Assembly (NCBI GenBank): GCA_965204545.1
Contig: CBDBFA010000002.1
Location: forward strand, 62,001-126,000
DNA from: JAABVD01 sp965204545
GTDB taxonomy: Bacteria > Verrucomicrobiota > Verrucomicrobiia > Opitutales > UBA2995
Direction of reading: 5' to 3'
Length of the DNA stretch: 64,000 nt
Part shown: positions 40,480-49,357 of the stretch, piece after piece
Layout of the letters: every line of letters starts with the position of its first letter
How positions within the stretch are numbered: the first letter of the stretch is position 1
Position numbers and translations under genes: made by a program
Notes under the pieces: model-generated
Databases searched by the model: none
Told to the model about the DNA's origin: nothing
What the model saw: only the letters and a program-made list of their open reading frames with translations

Positions 40480-41475
40480 CTAACGCAGCTCTCCCTTATG
40501 CTTTATCGAGTCCAGCGCTATAGCGAAAAAGATGATGAGGCCTCTTACTATGGTATAGATGAACGGCGACGCATTCATCATGGCCAATCCATTCATAATG
40601 GTGGTTATGAGAATAATACCAATTACGGCGCCGGGGAATATATTCCCTTTTCCCCCGAAAAGACTTGCCCCACCCAGAACTGCGGCAGAGATCACCAGGA
40701 ATTCATTCCCTTCACCGAACCCGGCGGCCACACTTCCTATCTGGCCAGCCGACAGTATTCCGCCCAGAGCCCCCAAACCACCGCATATCATGTAGGCGAT
40801 AATGATATTGCGCTTTACTTTAATGCCGGCACGTTGCGCATTCCGGGTGGAATTTCCTATGGCCATCAGGTGGCGGCCATAAGCCGTGTGGTGCAACACA
40901 AAATGAAATCCTATAAGGACCAGAATGAAAAAGATCAGCACATTGGGAATGGGTCCCAAGCGGCCATTGGACAGTCCTCCAAGCACGGAAACATTGATGG
41001 AAGCCGAGCCGGAAATCTTTAACCCCAGTCCCCTCAGGATGCTTCCCGTAGCCAGGGTCACGATGAAGGGCAGAATGCAAAACCGCGTCACCAATACTCC
41101 ATTGATACATCCCACCGCACAACCCAGGGTCAATACCAGAGCAAGCACTAAACAGGGTCCCCTGGCATCGGCAAAATAGGCTTCAGGAATTATTTGTGAG
41201 GTCGTAACCAGGTAGCCGACCATTGTGGAAATGAAGAACATGCTGCGCCCCACGGATATATCGATTCCCACAACCATCAGCACGAACACCATTCCGACTA
41301 CGGCGATTCCCAAAGGGGAAGCCTGTTGCAAGATCAATAAAAGATTCTGGACCGTTAAAAACCGGCTGTTTGCCATCGAAAAAGCGACCACCAAAAGCAC
41401 AAACACGACATAAATGCCGTACCGGGTAAGTAAGGAAAGGTATTCCACACCGGGTTGCCTGCGTTCTGATGCCAT
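40480..41475 (-). CDS. Ribose-type ABC transporter permease (second)
   Basis: The 331-aa protein is an RbsC/BPD_transp_2 family sugar permease with about nine hydrophobic segments, beginning with YGIYVVFVLLVVAFSMANSRFL and including the conserved GIDISVGRSMF and AVLGGASLFGGKGN motifs. It is the last gene of the 12-gene minus-strand operon, starting 4 bases after the ATPase stop. With the other permease at 42999 it probably makes a heterodimeric channel. The GIDLSVG signature is typical of CUT2 monosaccharide importers. Confidence 0.9.
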   Translation of the reverse strand: MASERRQPGVEYLSLLTRYGIYVVFVLLVVAFSMANSRFLTVQNLLLILQQASPLGIAVVGMVFVLMVVGIDISVGRSMFFISTMVGYLVTTSQIIPEAYFADARGPCLVLALVLTLGCAVGCINGVLVTRFCILPFIVTLATGSILRGLGLKISGSASINVSVLGGLSNGRLGPIPNVLIFFILVLIGFHFVLHHTAYGRHLMAIGNSTRNAQRAGIKVKRNIIIAYMICGGLGALGGILSAGQIGSVAAGFGEGNEFLVISAAVLGGASLFGGKGNIFPGAVIGIILITTIMNGLAMMNASPFIYTIVRGLIIFFAIALDSIKHKGELR

Positions 41476-41479
41476 TATC

Positions 41480-42982
41480 CTAACCTCTTTCCACCAAGGC
41501 TAACTCCAAGATTTTTTCCTGATCGTAATCCGGTTTTGTAATGTTGCCGGTGATACATCCGTCTTTCATTACCAGTATACGATCGCATGTTCCGATGAGT
41601 TCCTCGATTTCAGAGGAAATAAACAACACGGCGGACCCGCTTTTCGCCAGGTCGACAATAATGGAATAGATCTCGAACTTGGCTCCGACATCCACACCCC
41701 GGGTTGGCTCATCCAGTAAAAATATTTTCGGATCATTCATTACCCATTTACCTAAAACGACTTTTTGCTGATTGCCGCCTGACAGGGTGTTGGCTAACTG
41801 ATGTTCATAGTCCGATACTATTATCTTCAGGTCTTCGATTGCCTTTAGATTATGTTTTTCTTTTTCCTTGAGGTCGACCACCCCGAATCGATTCACCAGA
41901 CGGGAAATCTTCACCAGGCTTAAGTTCTCGTCCACGGATTTGGTCATCAGCAGGCCCTCATGACGCCGGTCCTCGGTGATAAACGCTACGTCCTGTTGGA
42001 TACAGGCTTCGGGATTCAAGGAAGAAGGCTCCCGGGAATGGAACACGACCTCACCCTCATCCATTTGCTCCACGCCAAACAAAACCTTGGCAAGATCAGT
42101 TCTTCCTGCCCCCATTAACCCGTACATGCCCACAATCTCCCCGGCTTTCAGCTCGAGTGAAACACCCCTTACCTTATCGGCCCATTTTATGTTTTTTACC
42201 TCTAACAGCACGGAGTCCTGAATGTCCTTTTCGATGGACGGGAATACCTGGGTCATCTCCCGGCCCACCATGCTTTTTATGAGTTCGTTCTCGGAAAAAC
42301 CGGAAGCATCTTTGGTCTCAATTATTCGACCATCCCGAATTACCGTAATTCGATCGCACAACCGGCGGACATCTTCCAGGATATGCGAAATATAGATGAT
42401 GGAGATCCTCCTCGATTTCAGCTCTTCGATGGTTTTGAAGAGATCTTCCTTTTCTCTTTTTGAAAGCGAAGTCGTCGGCTCATCGAAAATCATGATTCGG
42501 GCCTTTTTCATCAGGCCCTTTGAAATTTCCACCATTTGGCGTATTCCTGCCGGCAGGTCTTCAACTATTGAGCCGGGCTTCACCGGAAGGGAAAACCGGT
42601 CTATACACTCCTGGGTTATTCGTCGGATCTTTTTCCGATCGATGGCTCCGAAACGATTTTTGGGAAATCCATCGATGAACAGATTCTCCGCTACGGTCAA
42701 GTTGGTAAAAAGGTTCAACTCCTGGTGGATAAACGCGATTCTCTTTTCTGTGGCGCTCAAGGGGCTCCGAGGGGAATAGGGTTCACATTCCAGTTCCATG
42801 CTCCCGGAATCCATGGGAAGCACACCCCCAATTATATTCATCAAGGTAGTCTTCCCCGCTCCGTTTTCTCCAACCAACCCCAGGATCTCTCCTTTCCTCA
42901 ATTCAAAATTGAGGCCATGCAGTACTTGCACGCCGGTGAAACTCTTTCTGACATTCCTGATTTCGAGTATGGCGTCCGACAT
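41480..42982 (-). CDS. Ribose-type ABC transporter ATPase, two fused ATPase domains
   Basis: This 500-aa protein powers sugar import. Domain 1 has Walker A GENGAGKTTL, a degenerate signature LPAGIRQMVEISKGL and Walker B RIMIFDEPTTSL. Domain 2 has the usual degenerate Walker A GLMGAGRTDLAK, signature LSGGNQQKVVLGKW and IFLLDEPTRGVDVGAK. This pattern is that of RbsA/MglA. I start at ATG 42982, preceded by AGAGGA at 7 bases; the upstream frame overlaps the preceding permease gene. It lies between two permease genes, all within 20 bases of each other. Confidence 0.93.
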   Translation of the reverse strand: MSDAILEIRNVRKSFTGVQVLHGLNFELRKGEILGLVGENGAGKTTLMNIIGGVLPMDSGSMELECEPYSPRSPLSATEKRIAFIHQELNLFTNLTVAENLFIDGFPKNRFGAIDRKKIRRITQECIDRFSLPVKPGSIVEDLPAGIRQMVEISKGLMKKARIMIFDEPTTSLSKREKEDLFKTIEELKSRRISIIYISHILEDVRRLCDRITVIRDGRIIETKDASGFSENELIKSMVGREMTQVFPSIEKDIQDSVLLEVKNIKWADKVRGVSLELKAGEIVGMYGLMGAGRTDLAKVLFGVEQMDEGEVVFHSREPSSLNPEACIQQDVAFITEDRRHEGLLMTKSVDENLSLVKISRLVNRFGVVDLKEKEKHNLKAIEDLKIIVSDYEHQLANTLSGGNQQKVVLGKWVMNDPKIFLLDEPTRGVDVGAKFEIYSIIVDLAKSGSAVLFISSEIEELIGTCDRILVMKDGCITGNITKPDYDQEKILELALVERG

Positions 42983-42998
42983 TTCTATTCCTCTCGAC

Positions 42999-43997
42999 TC
43001 AACCCCCTCTTCGACGGCGATTGAACACATAGGTTGACATGGCGGACACTACTACCAGCAGGCCCAAGACGATCATGATGGTGTACCAGCCTACCCCGAG
43101 AAGATTCATGGAATTGTTCAGCAGGGTAATAAACAAAACCCCGAGAAGAGTTTTATTTACGCCGCCAAATCCTCCCGCGGTACTGGTTCCACCAACGATG
43201 ACACTGGCTATGGTGGTGAGAAACATCTTATCGCCGAGAGATGCCATACCCACCTGATTGCGTGCGGTTGCTATGATGCTTGCGACCCCGGCGAGAAGCC
43301 CGCAAATAACCATCAACCACACAATTGTTTTCTTCACCGGGACACCCGAGATAAAGGAAGCTATTGGATTAACGCCGGTCGCATATACCCGCTTTCCGAA
43401 AATGGTGCGATTCAACAGCCAGTTCGAAAAGAGCCAGATTGAGAAAGCGATCAGAACGGGCACGAGAAAATACTTTCCCTCACCTCCAAGCACAAAAAAT
43501 GCCTCCGGCAAGCCGGAGATGGATGAGGTTTCGCTGACCATGCTGGCAAATTGAACCGCGACCCCCAGGACGATCAGTTGCGTGGCCAAAGTGGCCACAA
43601 AGGAGGGCATTTTTAACTTCACAACGGAAAGGCCGTTTGCCAAACCCACCAGAACCCCGATGCCCATCATGGCTAGGATGGCAACGGGAATGGACAAGGC
43701 CGGCTCCGCAGCCAGGGGAGATAATGCCATGATATAAGCGCCAACCACACTCCCCAGGGCCAGAACGGATGTGACCGAAAAATCTATCCCGCCATTGAGC
43801 ACCACAAAGGTCAGCCCGCAGGAGATGATTAACAGATCCGCCGATTGCAGCAGATAATTCTTCAGGTTATAGACCGTAAAAAAATGAGGCACAAAGAAGA
43901 TCGCCAGAAGAAAGGACACGATCAGGAGTGGCAATATGGGCATTTCCCGCAATACGCCCAAGATAATGTCCTTCATGTTTTTGGCCATATATCTCAT
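42999..43997 (-). CDS. Ribose-type ABC transporter permease (first)
   Basis: The 332-aa membrane protein is an RbsC-family permease with a hydrophobic start (ILPLLIVSFLLAIFFV), the FVVLNGGIDFSVTSVLALGS motif and SVIVGGTSTAGGFGG near the C terminus. It follows the binding-protein gene by 57 bases and precedes the ATPase gene by 16. The two permeases of this operon differ in sequence, suggesting a heterodimer, as seen in several CUT2 systems. Alternative ATG at 43988. Confidence 0.9.
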   Translation of the reverse strand: MRYMAKNMKDIILGVLREMPILPLLIVSFLLAIFFVPHFFTVYNLKNYLLQSADLLIISCGLTFVVLNGGIDFSVTSVLALGSVVGAYIMALSPLAAEPALSIPVAILAMMGIGVLVGLANGLSVVKLKMPSFVATLATQLIVLGVAVQFASMVSETSSISGLPEAFFVLGGEGKYFLVPVLIAFSIWLFSNWLLNRTIFGKRVYATGVNPIASFISGVPVKKTIVWLMVICGLLAGVASIIATARNQVGMASLGDKMFLTTIASVIVGGTSTAGGFGGVNKTLLGVLFITLLNNSMNLLGVGWYTIMIVLGLLVVVSAMSTYVFNRRRRGG

Positions 43998-44054
43998 TCC
44001 GATTATCCGGATTGTGAATCGTGCGGTTACACGAGAGGAAATTAGATTACCGGG

Positions 44055-45056
44055 CTATTTTAAAAGCGGGTAACTCCAGACCGCCGGCGCAGCCTCTGCA
44101 AAGTTGTCAATGGTTACGATTTGTCCCTCATCGTAAATGATGTTCTCGGGCGGGGATTGACCTTCGATAAGTTTAAGGGCCCATTCCACCGCGAGTCGGG
44201 CTTCGAGAATTGCATCTTGCGCGGCATCCGCCCAGTTGTAGCCATCTTTCAAATACTGCATTCCCAATTCATCGCCGTCAAAACTGACCACGGGAAAATG
44301 ATTGGGCTCGCCTATCTTCGCCCAACGGCCGTGCTGCTCCAGAACGGACCTGATAGGTGGCCACAGGTAATCTGAAGGCGTAACGATGAGATTCGCATCG
44401 GGATTGGCCTGCAATGCATTCTGAAGCCCTTTCAATGCCGTATCCAGATTCCATTCCGTCGGGACTTCCGCCAGGAGGTTGAACACATCCGGATTTTGGG
44501 CAATCGCTTCACGATGGCCTGCTTTGCGGAGCACCGCATTTTCATCGCTCAGGTTACCGACCAACAGCACTACCTTGTAGGTTTTACCTTGGCGCCGCGC
44601 AATATCGGCAAAGGCGTTGAGAACCTCTCTGGCCATGGCCTTGTTATTGGCGACGATCTGAACATCCGGAAGAATGGCGCCGGAAACAGATCGATTAATC
44701 ATTACGATCGGGACCCCCGCCGCTCTACACTTCCTTATGGATTTAACGATGGCCGAGCTGTCCTTGGGAAAGCAAAGTATGGCATCTACTTGCCGAGCGA
44801 TCAGGTTTTCAATTTGGACGTTTTGTTTGGCCGCATCACCTTCCGCCATAACCGAAATAAGTTCCGCTCCCCGTTTTTTGGCCTCTTCTATCACGGCTGA
44901 GTGGTTCACAACCAGCCAGGCTGATTCCAAAGAATCGTAGGACAAACCAAGGGTAATAGACTTGGCTCCCTTTGACTCGTCCCGGTCCTTGCTTCCACAA
45001 CCGGTAATCATCCCCACGGCCAGGACCAAGGCCGCAAGTGTTATCTTCATACGCAC
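44055..45056 (-). CDS. Sugar ABC transporter substrate-binding lipoprotein
   Basis: The 333-aa protein is a periplasmic binding protein of the RbsB type. Its N terminus (KITLAALVLAVGMITGC20GS) is a lipoprotein signal with lipobox ITGC, so it should be anchored in a membrane by C20. Fold motifs are LGLSYDSLESAWLVV, QIENLIARQVDAILCFP and VSFDGDELGMQYL. The start is GTG 45056, with a near-perfect Shine-Dalgarno AGGAGGTGA 7 bases upstream; ATG 45050 is the alternative. Most genes here lack such a site, so strong translation is likely, fitting an abundant binding protein. It overlaps the kinase gene by 10 bases. The ligand is unknown. Confidence 0.9.
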   Translation of the reverse strand: MRMKITLAALVLAVGMITGCGSKDRDESKGAKSITLGLSYDSLESAWLVVNHSAVIEEAKKRGAELISVMAEGDAAKQNVQIENLIARQVDAILCFPKDSSAIVKSIRKCRAAGVPIVMINRSVSGAILPDVQIVANNKAMAREVLNAFADIARRQGKTYKVVLLVGNLSDENAVLRKAGHREAIAQNPDVFNLLAEVPTEWNLDTALKGLQNALQANPDANLIVTPSDYLWPPIRSVLEQHGRWAKIGEPNHFPVVSFDGDELGMQYLKDGYNWADAAQDAILEARLAVEWALKLIEGQSPPENIIYDEGQIVTIDNFAEAAPAVWSYPLLK

Positions 45057-46048
45057 CGGGTCACCTCCTTTCCTTCCGGTTTTCCAATAGTTCCTCGAAC
45101 CTTGCGGATGGCCCCAATCACCCCCACCGTGTCGCCGAGACGGGAGGCGATGACTTCACACTGCGTCAGCTCTTTAAAAAGCAACCAGCAGTTGTCACGC
45201 ATGGTCTGGTTAATCGTTGGCAAAACCCAATGGCATCGTTCAGCAAGACCGCCCACAATCACGATTTTCTCAGGTTGCACCGTTAATACCACATTGGCAC
45301 AAAGCCGTCCGAGCAAAACCGAGACCCGTTTCAGGATGTCCATCGCCACCGCGTCCCCCCGTTCGGCCGCTTGGAAGACCATGGGCGAGGTCACCTTCGC
45401 AGGGTCCCGGCCACAAAACTCCCGTAGGAGGGTTTGCTTGCCGTCCTCGACGGCCAAGCGACCGTGCTTGGCGATGCCGCTGCCGCAGACCATGGTATTC
45501 ACACATCCTCTTGCACCGCAAATACAGGGCCAATCGTCATCGCTGACCCGTGAATGACCGAATTCGGGGAAAAGATGATTGGGGTATTCTTGCACCTCCC
45601 CGTCGATCACCAATCCTGCCCCAAGACCCGTACCCCAGGTCAGTACGGCAAATCGTTGGCAGGTCTTTCCCATCCCGGCCCACTGCTCACCCCAAGTGGC
45701 GGTAACGGTATCGACGTCGGCCACCACCGGGACTCGGTAACGTTCCGCTATAGGCTGGGTCAGCGAGGAACCCGCCATAAAATCCCAATCGGGACCCCAG
45801 AAAATGACGCCGTTCTGACGGTTCACCACGGCGGGCACGTCGATCCCGATTCCGAGAAGTTCCCGGCGGTTGTATCCCGCTTCTTCCAGGGCCCTATCGG
45901 TGCCCTCAAATATTTGCCGCAGCATCCGGTCGGGCGAACTGCGCAGGTAGGGTCGCTTGGTATAATACTTGAGTTCAGGCTGCTCTTCGGCGACGGCAAA
46001 CCGCACATTGGTTTTACCGAAATCGATTCCGATATAGCATCCCCTCAT
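45047..46048 (-). CDS. ROK-family sugar kinase
   Basis: The 333-aa protein has the ROK pattern: the phosphate-1 loop YIGIDFGKTNVRFAV, VADVDTVTATWGE, the sugar-site LTWGTGLGAGLVIDGE, EFGHSRVSDDD, and the zinc motif CICGARGC. There is no N-terminal helix-turn-helix, so this is a kinase rather than a repressor. It should phosphorylate the imported hexose or a derivative, probably at O6. The DFGKTN form of the usual DxGGT loop is a variation. Within the operon it sits between the SorC regulator and the binding protein. Confidence 0.87.
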   Translation of the reverse strand: MRGCYIGIDFGKTNVRFAVAEEQPELKYYTKRPYLRSSPDRMLRQIFEGTDRALEEAGYNRRELLGIGIDVPAVVNRQNGVIFWGPDWDFMAGSSLTQPIAERYRVPVVADVDTVTATWGEQWAGMGKTCQRFAVLTWGTGLGAGLVIDGEVQEYPNHLFPEFGHSRVSDDDWPCICGARGCVNTMVCGSGIAKHGRLAVEDGKQTLLREFCGRDPAKVTSPMVFQAAERGDAVAMDILKRVSVLLGRLCANVVLTVQPEKIVIVGGLAERCHWVLPTINQTMRDNCWLLFKELTQCEVIASRLGDTVGVIGAIRKVRGTIGKPEGKEVTRCV

Positions 46049-46064
46049 GGCATCGTCCTTGTCC

Positions 46065-47048
46065 CTATCTGGCCTTCCGCGAATTTGCTGCCGAAAGTAG
46101 GGCCAGGATTTTCTCGGCCATTTTTTGATCGATAATAAGCGTGGTTATCAAGCCGGTCCGCAAGGCCCCCAGAACGGCTTCGGCTTTGTCGACCCCGTAG
46201 GCTACCGCTGTCAGACAATCGATCCGTTTAAGCTGATCGTAACTGGCCGAAATAATTCGATCCTCAAGTCCATTTTCAATAATCCGCCCTTGGCGATCGA
46301 AGTAAATCCCGCACATATCGCCTACCGCTCCGGCATCGATCAATCGTGGCAGATGCTCCTCTCCCACGTAGACGACCATTCCCGTAACAGGGGGTACCAC
46401 CCCGATCCCGATGCAGCCTAGACTCACTTGGTCCCAAAGACCGATGACGTCGCTTATGCCGACTTCAAGCATCAGGGAATTGCGCAGTTCCGGCGTGCTC
46501 ACCACCATGGGAAGCGACAGAAAATGAGGAGTAGCGTGCAGGTGTTCAGCAGCACGTACCACGAGTTGATTCATCTGGCTGTGCATACCCGAGTGGCCGG
46601 ACTCGCCCATGAGGGGGAGCACATCGATCCCCAGCAAGTGCGGAGGCTTCAACAAGTCCACTATCAGGTTGGTCGTTCGCCCCCAGCCCAGGCCGAACCG
46701 ATCGCCTTCCCTGAGATACCCGGTGAGGAAGTCAGCAGCGGCGGAGGCCACGGCACGATTGGCCAGTTCCCGTGAAACATGTGGATTCGGAACCACCATC
46801 GCTTGACCGACACCTGTCTCATTTTTCAATTCGGCGGCCAAATCGGTGCAGGCGTTATCCTGATCGATTATTTGAATGTGAACGATCCCTGCATCCCTGG
46901 CGCGTTGAAGGTATTGGGCAATTAACGAGCGTGAAACCCCGAGCCGGCCGGCAATCTCCCGCTGGGACATGTTCTCTTCAAAGTACAAACGAGCGACTTG
47001 GACCAGGGTCCTTCGGATCAGGGTTTCATCCACTTTCTTTTTAACCAT
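46065..47048 (-). CDS. SorC/DeoR-type sugar-sensing transcriptional regulator
   Basis: The 327-aa protein starts with a helix-turn-helix (residues ~15-55, ARLYFEENMSQREIAGRLGV, then SRSLIAQYLQRARDAGIV), followed by the SorC sugar-binding domain (GLGWGRTTNLIVDLL; LPLMGESGHS; YFDRQGRII; AVAYGVDKAEAVLGALRTGL). SorC proteins bind phosphorylated sugars and often recognise tandem or palindromic sites. It is the seventh gene of the 12-gene operon, so it is probably autoregulated. I infer that it binds the TAACAnnTGTTA-type sites at 51711-51747 and 58048-58075, because no other regulator gene is in the operon. Confidence 0.88.
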   Translation of the reverse strand: MVKKKVDETLIRRTLVQVARLYFEENMSQREIAGRLGVSRSLIAQYLQRARDAGIVHIQIIDQDNACTDLAAELKNETGVGQAMVVPNPHVSRELANRAVASAAADFLTGYLREGDRFGLGWGRTTNLIVDLLKPPHLLGIDVLPLMGESGHSGMHSQMNQLVVRAAEHLHATPHFLSLPMVVSTPELRNSLMLEVGISDVIGLWDQVSLGCIGIGVVPPVTGMVVYVGEEHLPRLIDAGAVGDMCGIYFDRQGRIIENGLEDRIISASYDQLKRIDCLTAVAYGVDKAEAVLGALRTGLITTLIIDQKMAEKILALLSAANSRKAR

Positions 47049-47084
47049 CTTTAAAATAATTCAGGGTTGGTGTCGGGTTCGGCC

Positions 47085-47318
47085 TCACTCTATCAAAGCC
47101 AGGGGCGTATTGATGGGAACCGTTTCGCCCTCGGGTACCAAGATCTTAGTTACCACCCCGGAAGCTGGGGAATCAATTTCGAAAACAGCCTTGTCGGTTT
47201 CGATTTCCAGAACTATCTGTCCCTTTTTGACCGTTTGGCCCTCTTCCACCATCCAGGAGGTCACAACCCCCTCTTCCATTACTTCCCCCAACATGGGCAT
47301 GGTTAATTCTGTCGACAT
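47085..47318 (-). CDS. Free-standing lipoyl domain protein
   Basis: The 77-aa protein is a complete lipoyl domain and nothing else: it begins MSTELTMPMLGEVMEEGVV and has the lipoylation site K43 in IETDKAVFEID. In usual 2-oxoacid dehydrogenases this domain forms the N terminus of E2. Here the E2 catalytic core is encoded separately at 50867-51694 with no lipoyl domain, so this small protein is probably the swinging arm of the complex. It lies between the E1 beta and regulator genes. Biotin attachment is unlikely because the target motif is DKA, not MKM. Confidence 0.88.
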   Translation of the reverse strand: MSTELTMPMLGEVMEEGVVTSWMVEEGQTVKKGQIVLEIETDKAVFEIDSPASGVVTKILVPEGETVPINTPLALIE

Positions 47319-47339
47319 GGATGTTTTCGATTTGATGGG

Positions 47340-48344
47340 TTAATGTAAAACAGTGTGCTTTCCGCGCGTTCCACGCAACAACTCAACTACCGCCCCTGCG
47401 ATCGATTCCGCGCCAGGAATACACTGCCGCTCGAGAGTCGGTCCGTAGGGAATGCCCGTACGCATGCCGCAGTGACGTTTTACGGGCCGCTTGAGGTCTG
47501 CAAAACAGTGTTCATGAACCACCGAGGAAGCTTCGCCGCTCCAACCCCCTTCAGCCGATGCTTCCGTAACAACCAGGCAGAGCCCGGTTTTTCTCACTGA
47601 ATGGGTGATCGTTTCCTTGTCCAGGGGCCACAAGGTGCGCGGGTCGATAACTTCACAGGAAATTCCTTCCTCCTGAAGGTGCTCGGCCGCTTCGAGCGCA
47701 AAGGAAACCATCCACGAGGTGGCAATGATAGTGACGTCCTCACCGGTCCGTTTGACTTCGGCCTGACCAAGGGGAATCAGGTATTCCTCCTCCGGCACTT
47801 CGCCTTTGTCGAAGTAGAGCGCTTTGTGCTCGATGAACACCACCGGGTTGTCATCGCGAATAGCCGACTTGAGCAGTCCCTTTACGTCATAGGGCGACGA
47901 GGGCATTACGGTGATCAAGCCGGGCACATTGACAAACCAGTTCTCGAGACTCTGCGAGTGCTGCGAGGAATTGCGGCGCCCTGCCCCACCCTGGGTTTTA
48001 AAAACCATGGGCAACTTTACCTTACCATTCGAGAGTTGGTGCCACTTGGCAGCGTGGTTCACGATCTGGTCCATGGCGATCGTGATAAAGTCAATATACA
48101 TGATTTCCACGATGGGTCGCATTCCCATCGCCGCGGCACCTACCCCGCAACCGGCAATTGCCGCTTCCGAAATGGGAGTATCCTTGATCTGGTCCGGACC
48201 AAACTTCTCCAGCAAGCCCGTTGAAGAGCGGTAGAGGCTTCCCCAACGCCCGACGTCTTCGCCGATCAAAAAGACGTTTTTGTCCCGGACCATTTCCTCC
48301 TCGTAGGCTTGCCGAATCGCTTCTCCGAAAGTGATTTTTTGCAT
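47340..48344 (-). CDS. 2-oxoacid (acetoin-type) dehydrogenase E1 component, beta subunit
   Basis: The 334-aa protein (ATG 48344, MQKITFGEAIRQAYEEEM) is the beta chain of a thiamine-diphosphate E1. Family motifs include VFLIGEDVGRWGS, DTPISEAAIAGCGVGAAAMG, MRPIVEIMYIDF, QGGAGRRNSSQHSQSLENWF and the C-terminal transketolase fold EVIDPRTLWPLD. It is 14 bases downstream of the alpha subunit gene. The closest functional relatives by pattern are acetoin and pyruvate dehydrogenases. The substrate here may be a sugar-derived 2-oxo or alpha-hydroxyketone compound. An upstream open frame (to 48467) overlaps the alpha gene and was not used. Confidence 0.9.
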   Translation of the reverse strand: MQKITFGEAIRQAYEEEMVRDKNVFLIGEDVGRWGSLYRSSTGLLEKFGPDQIKDTPISEAAIAGCGVGAAAMGMRPIVEIMYIDFITIAMDQIVNHAAKWHQLSNGKVKLPMVFKTQGGAGRRNSSQHSQSLENWFVNVPGLITVMPSSPYDVKGLLKSAIRDDNPVVFIEHKALYFDKGEVPEEEYLIPLGQAEVKRTGEDVTIIATSWMVSFALEAAEHLQEEGISCEVIDPRTLWPLDKETITHSVRKTGLCLVVTEASAEGGWSGEASSVVHEHCFADLKRPVKRHCGMRTGIPYGPTLERQCIPGAESIAGAVVELLRGTRGKHTVLH

Positions 48345-48358
48345 CTGTTCTCGCGTGT

Positions 48359-49351
48359 TTAAAGGGTGAGGGATTGCGGACCTCTTACCTCCCAAGCGTT
48401 TTCCAGCGGTATGCCTACATGATCGACGGCTTCTTCCAGGGAGGGAAATTCCTGTCTGAGAGCCCATTCCTGTAGCGTCTCAAGCTTCTTTTCCATCTTC
48501 TGCTCCATAGAGTCCAGTTCAACGGCCTCCACACCGCCCTGCAAAAGCTTTTCCCTGGCACGCTTCAGCGGTTCATTTTCCCGGGCTGCTGCAACCTCCT
48601 TCCGGTCCCGGTAGGTCCCTTCCGGATCTCCCACGTAGTGGCCCCGGATCCGGTAAGTCACCGCTTCAATCATCACCGGGCCCTTACCCCTGCGGCATCG
48701 GTCAATCGCTTCGTTAGCTGCTCGGCGGGATTCTTCCACATCGTTAGCGTCCACCGTGATCTCCTCCAGCCCATACCCGCGGGCCCGCATGGAGATTCGC
48801 TCACAGGATACGAACTCCTTGACTGGCATCGCTTCGGCAAACTGGTTGTTTTCGCACACGAACACTACAGGCAGGTTCCAGATGGCAGCCAGGTTCAGAC
48901 CCTCGTGGAAGGTTCCATGGTTGGAGGCGCCATCGCCGAAAATACACATGCAGATCCGGTCGAGTTCCTTCTGTTTCATGGCCAAGGCGAAACCGGTGGC
49001 CAGGCCCAGGTTGCTTCCCACCACCGAACCACAGTAAAAGTGGTTCTCAGGCGCCAGAAACTGCATCGCCCCGCCCAGGCCGCCGCTGCAGCCGGTACGC
49101 CTCCCCATCATCTCGGTCAGGACCGCTTCGAGCGAACAACCCTTCGCCACGGCATGGCAGTGCGGCCGGTGAGTGGAGAGAAGGACATCTTCCGGTTTCA
49201 AAGCGCCACAAAATCCCACCGCTACCCCCTCCTGGCCTTCATAAGGATGATAGCCCGAATAGATGATGTCCTTCATCTTGAGGATTCGGCATAGCTCATC
49301 GAACCGTCGTAGCAGGAACATCTCAGCGTAAAATTGTTTGAGTTCCTTCAT
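48359..49351 (-). CDS. 2-oxoacid (acetoin-type) dehydrogenase E1 component, alpha subunit
   Basis: The 330-aa protein carries the thiamine-diphosphate motif GDGASNHGTFHEGLNLAAIW...NN, with STHRPHCHAVAKG and GGLGGAMQFLAPENHF upstream and the phosphorylation-loop-like YRIRGHYVGDPEGTYR. Its length and compact N terminus match the alpha chain of acetoin dehydrogenase and Gram-positive-type pyruvate dehydrogenase. It begins 6 bases after the cyclase-family gene. Together with E1 beta, the lipoyl protein and the E2 core it should convert a 2-oxo substrate to an acyl-CoA. E3 (lipoamide dehydrogenase) is not in the window. Confidence 0.9.
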   Translation of the reverse strand: MKELKQFYAEMFLLRRFDELCRILKMKDIIYSGYHPYEGQEGVAVGFCGALKPEDVLLSTHRPHCHAVAKGCSLEAVLTEMMGRRTGCSGGLGGAMQFLAPENHFYCGSVVGSNLGLATGFALAMKQKELDRICMCIFGDGASNHGTFHEGLNLAAIWNLPVVFVCENNQFAEAMPVKEFVSCERISMRARGYGLEEITVDANDVEESRRAANEAIDRCRRGKGPVMIEAVTYRIRGHYVGDPEGTYRDRKEVAAARENEPLKRAREKLLQGGVEAVELDSMEQKMEKKLETLQEWALRQEFPSLEEAVDHVGIPLENAWEVRGPQSLTL

Positions 49352-49357
49352 TGAGCT

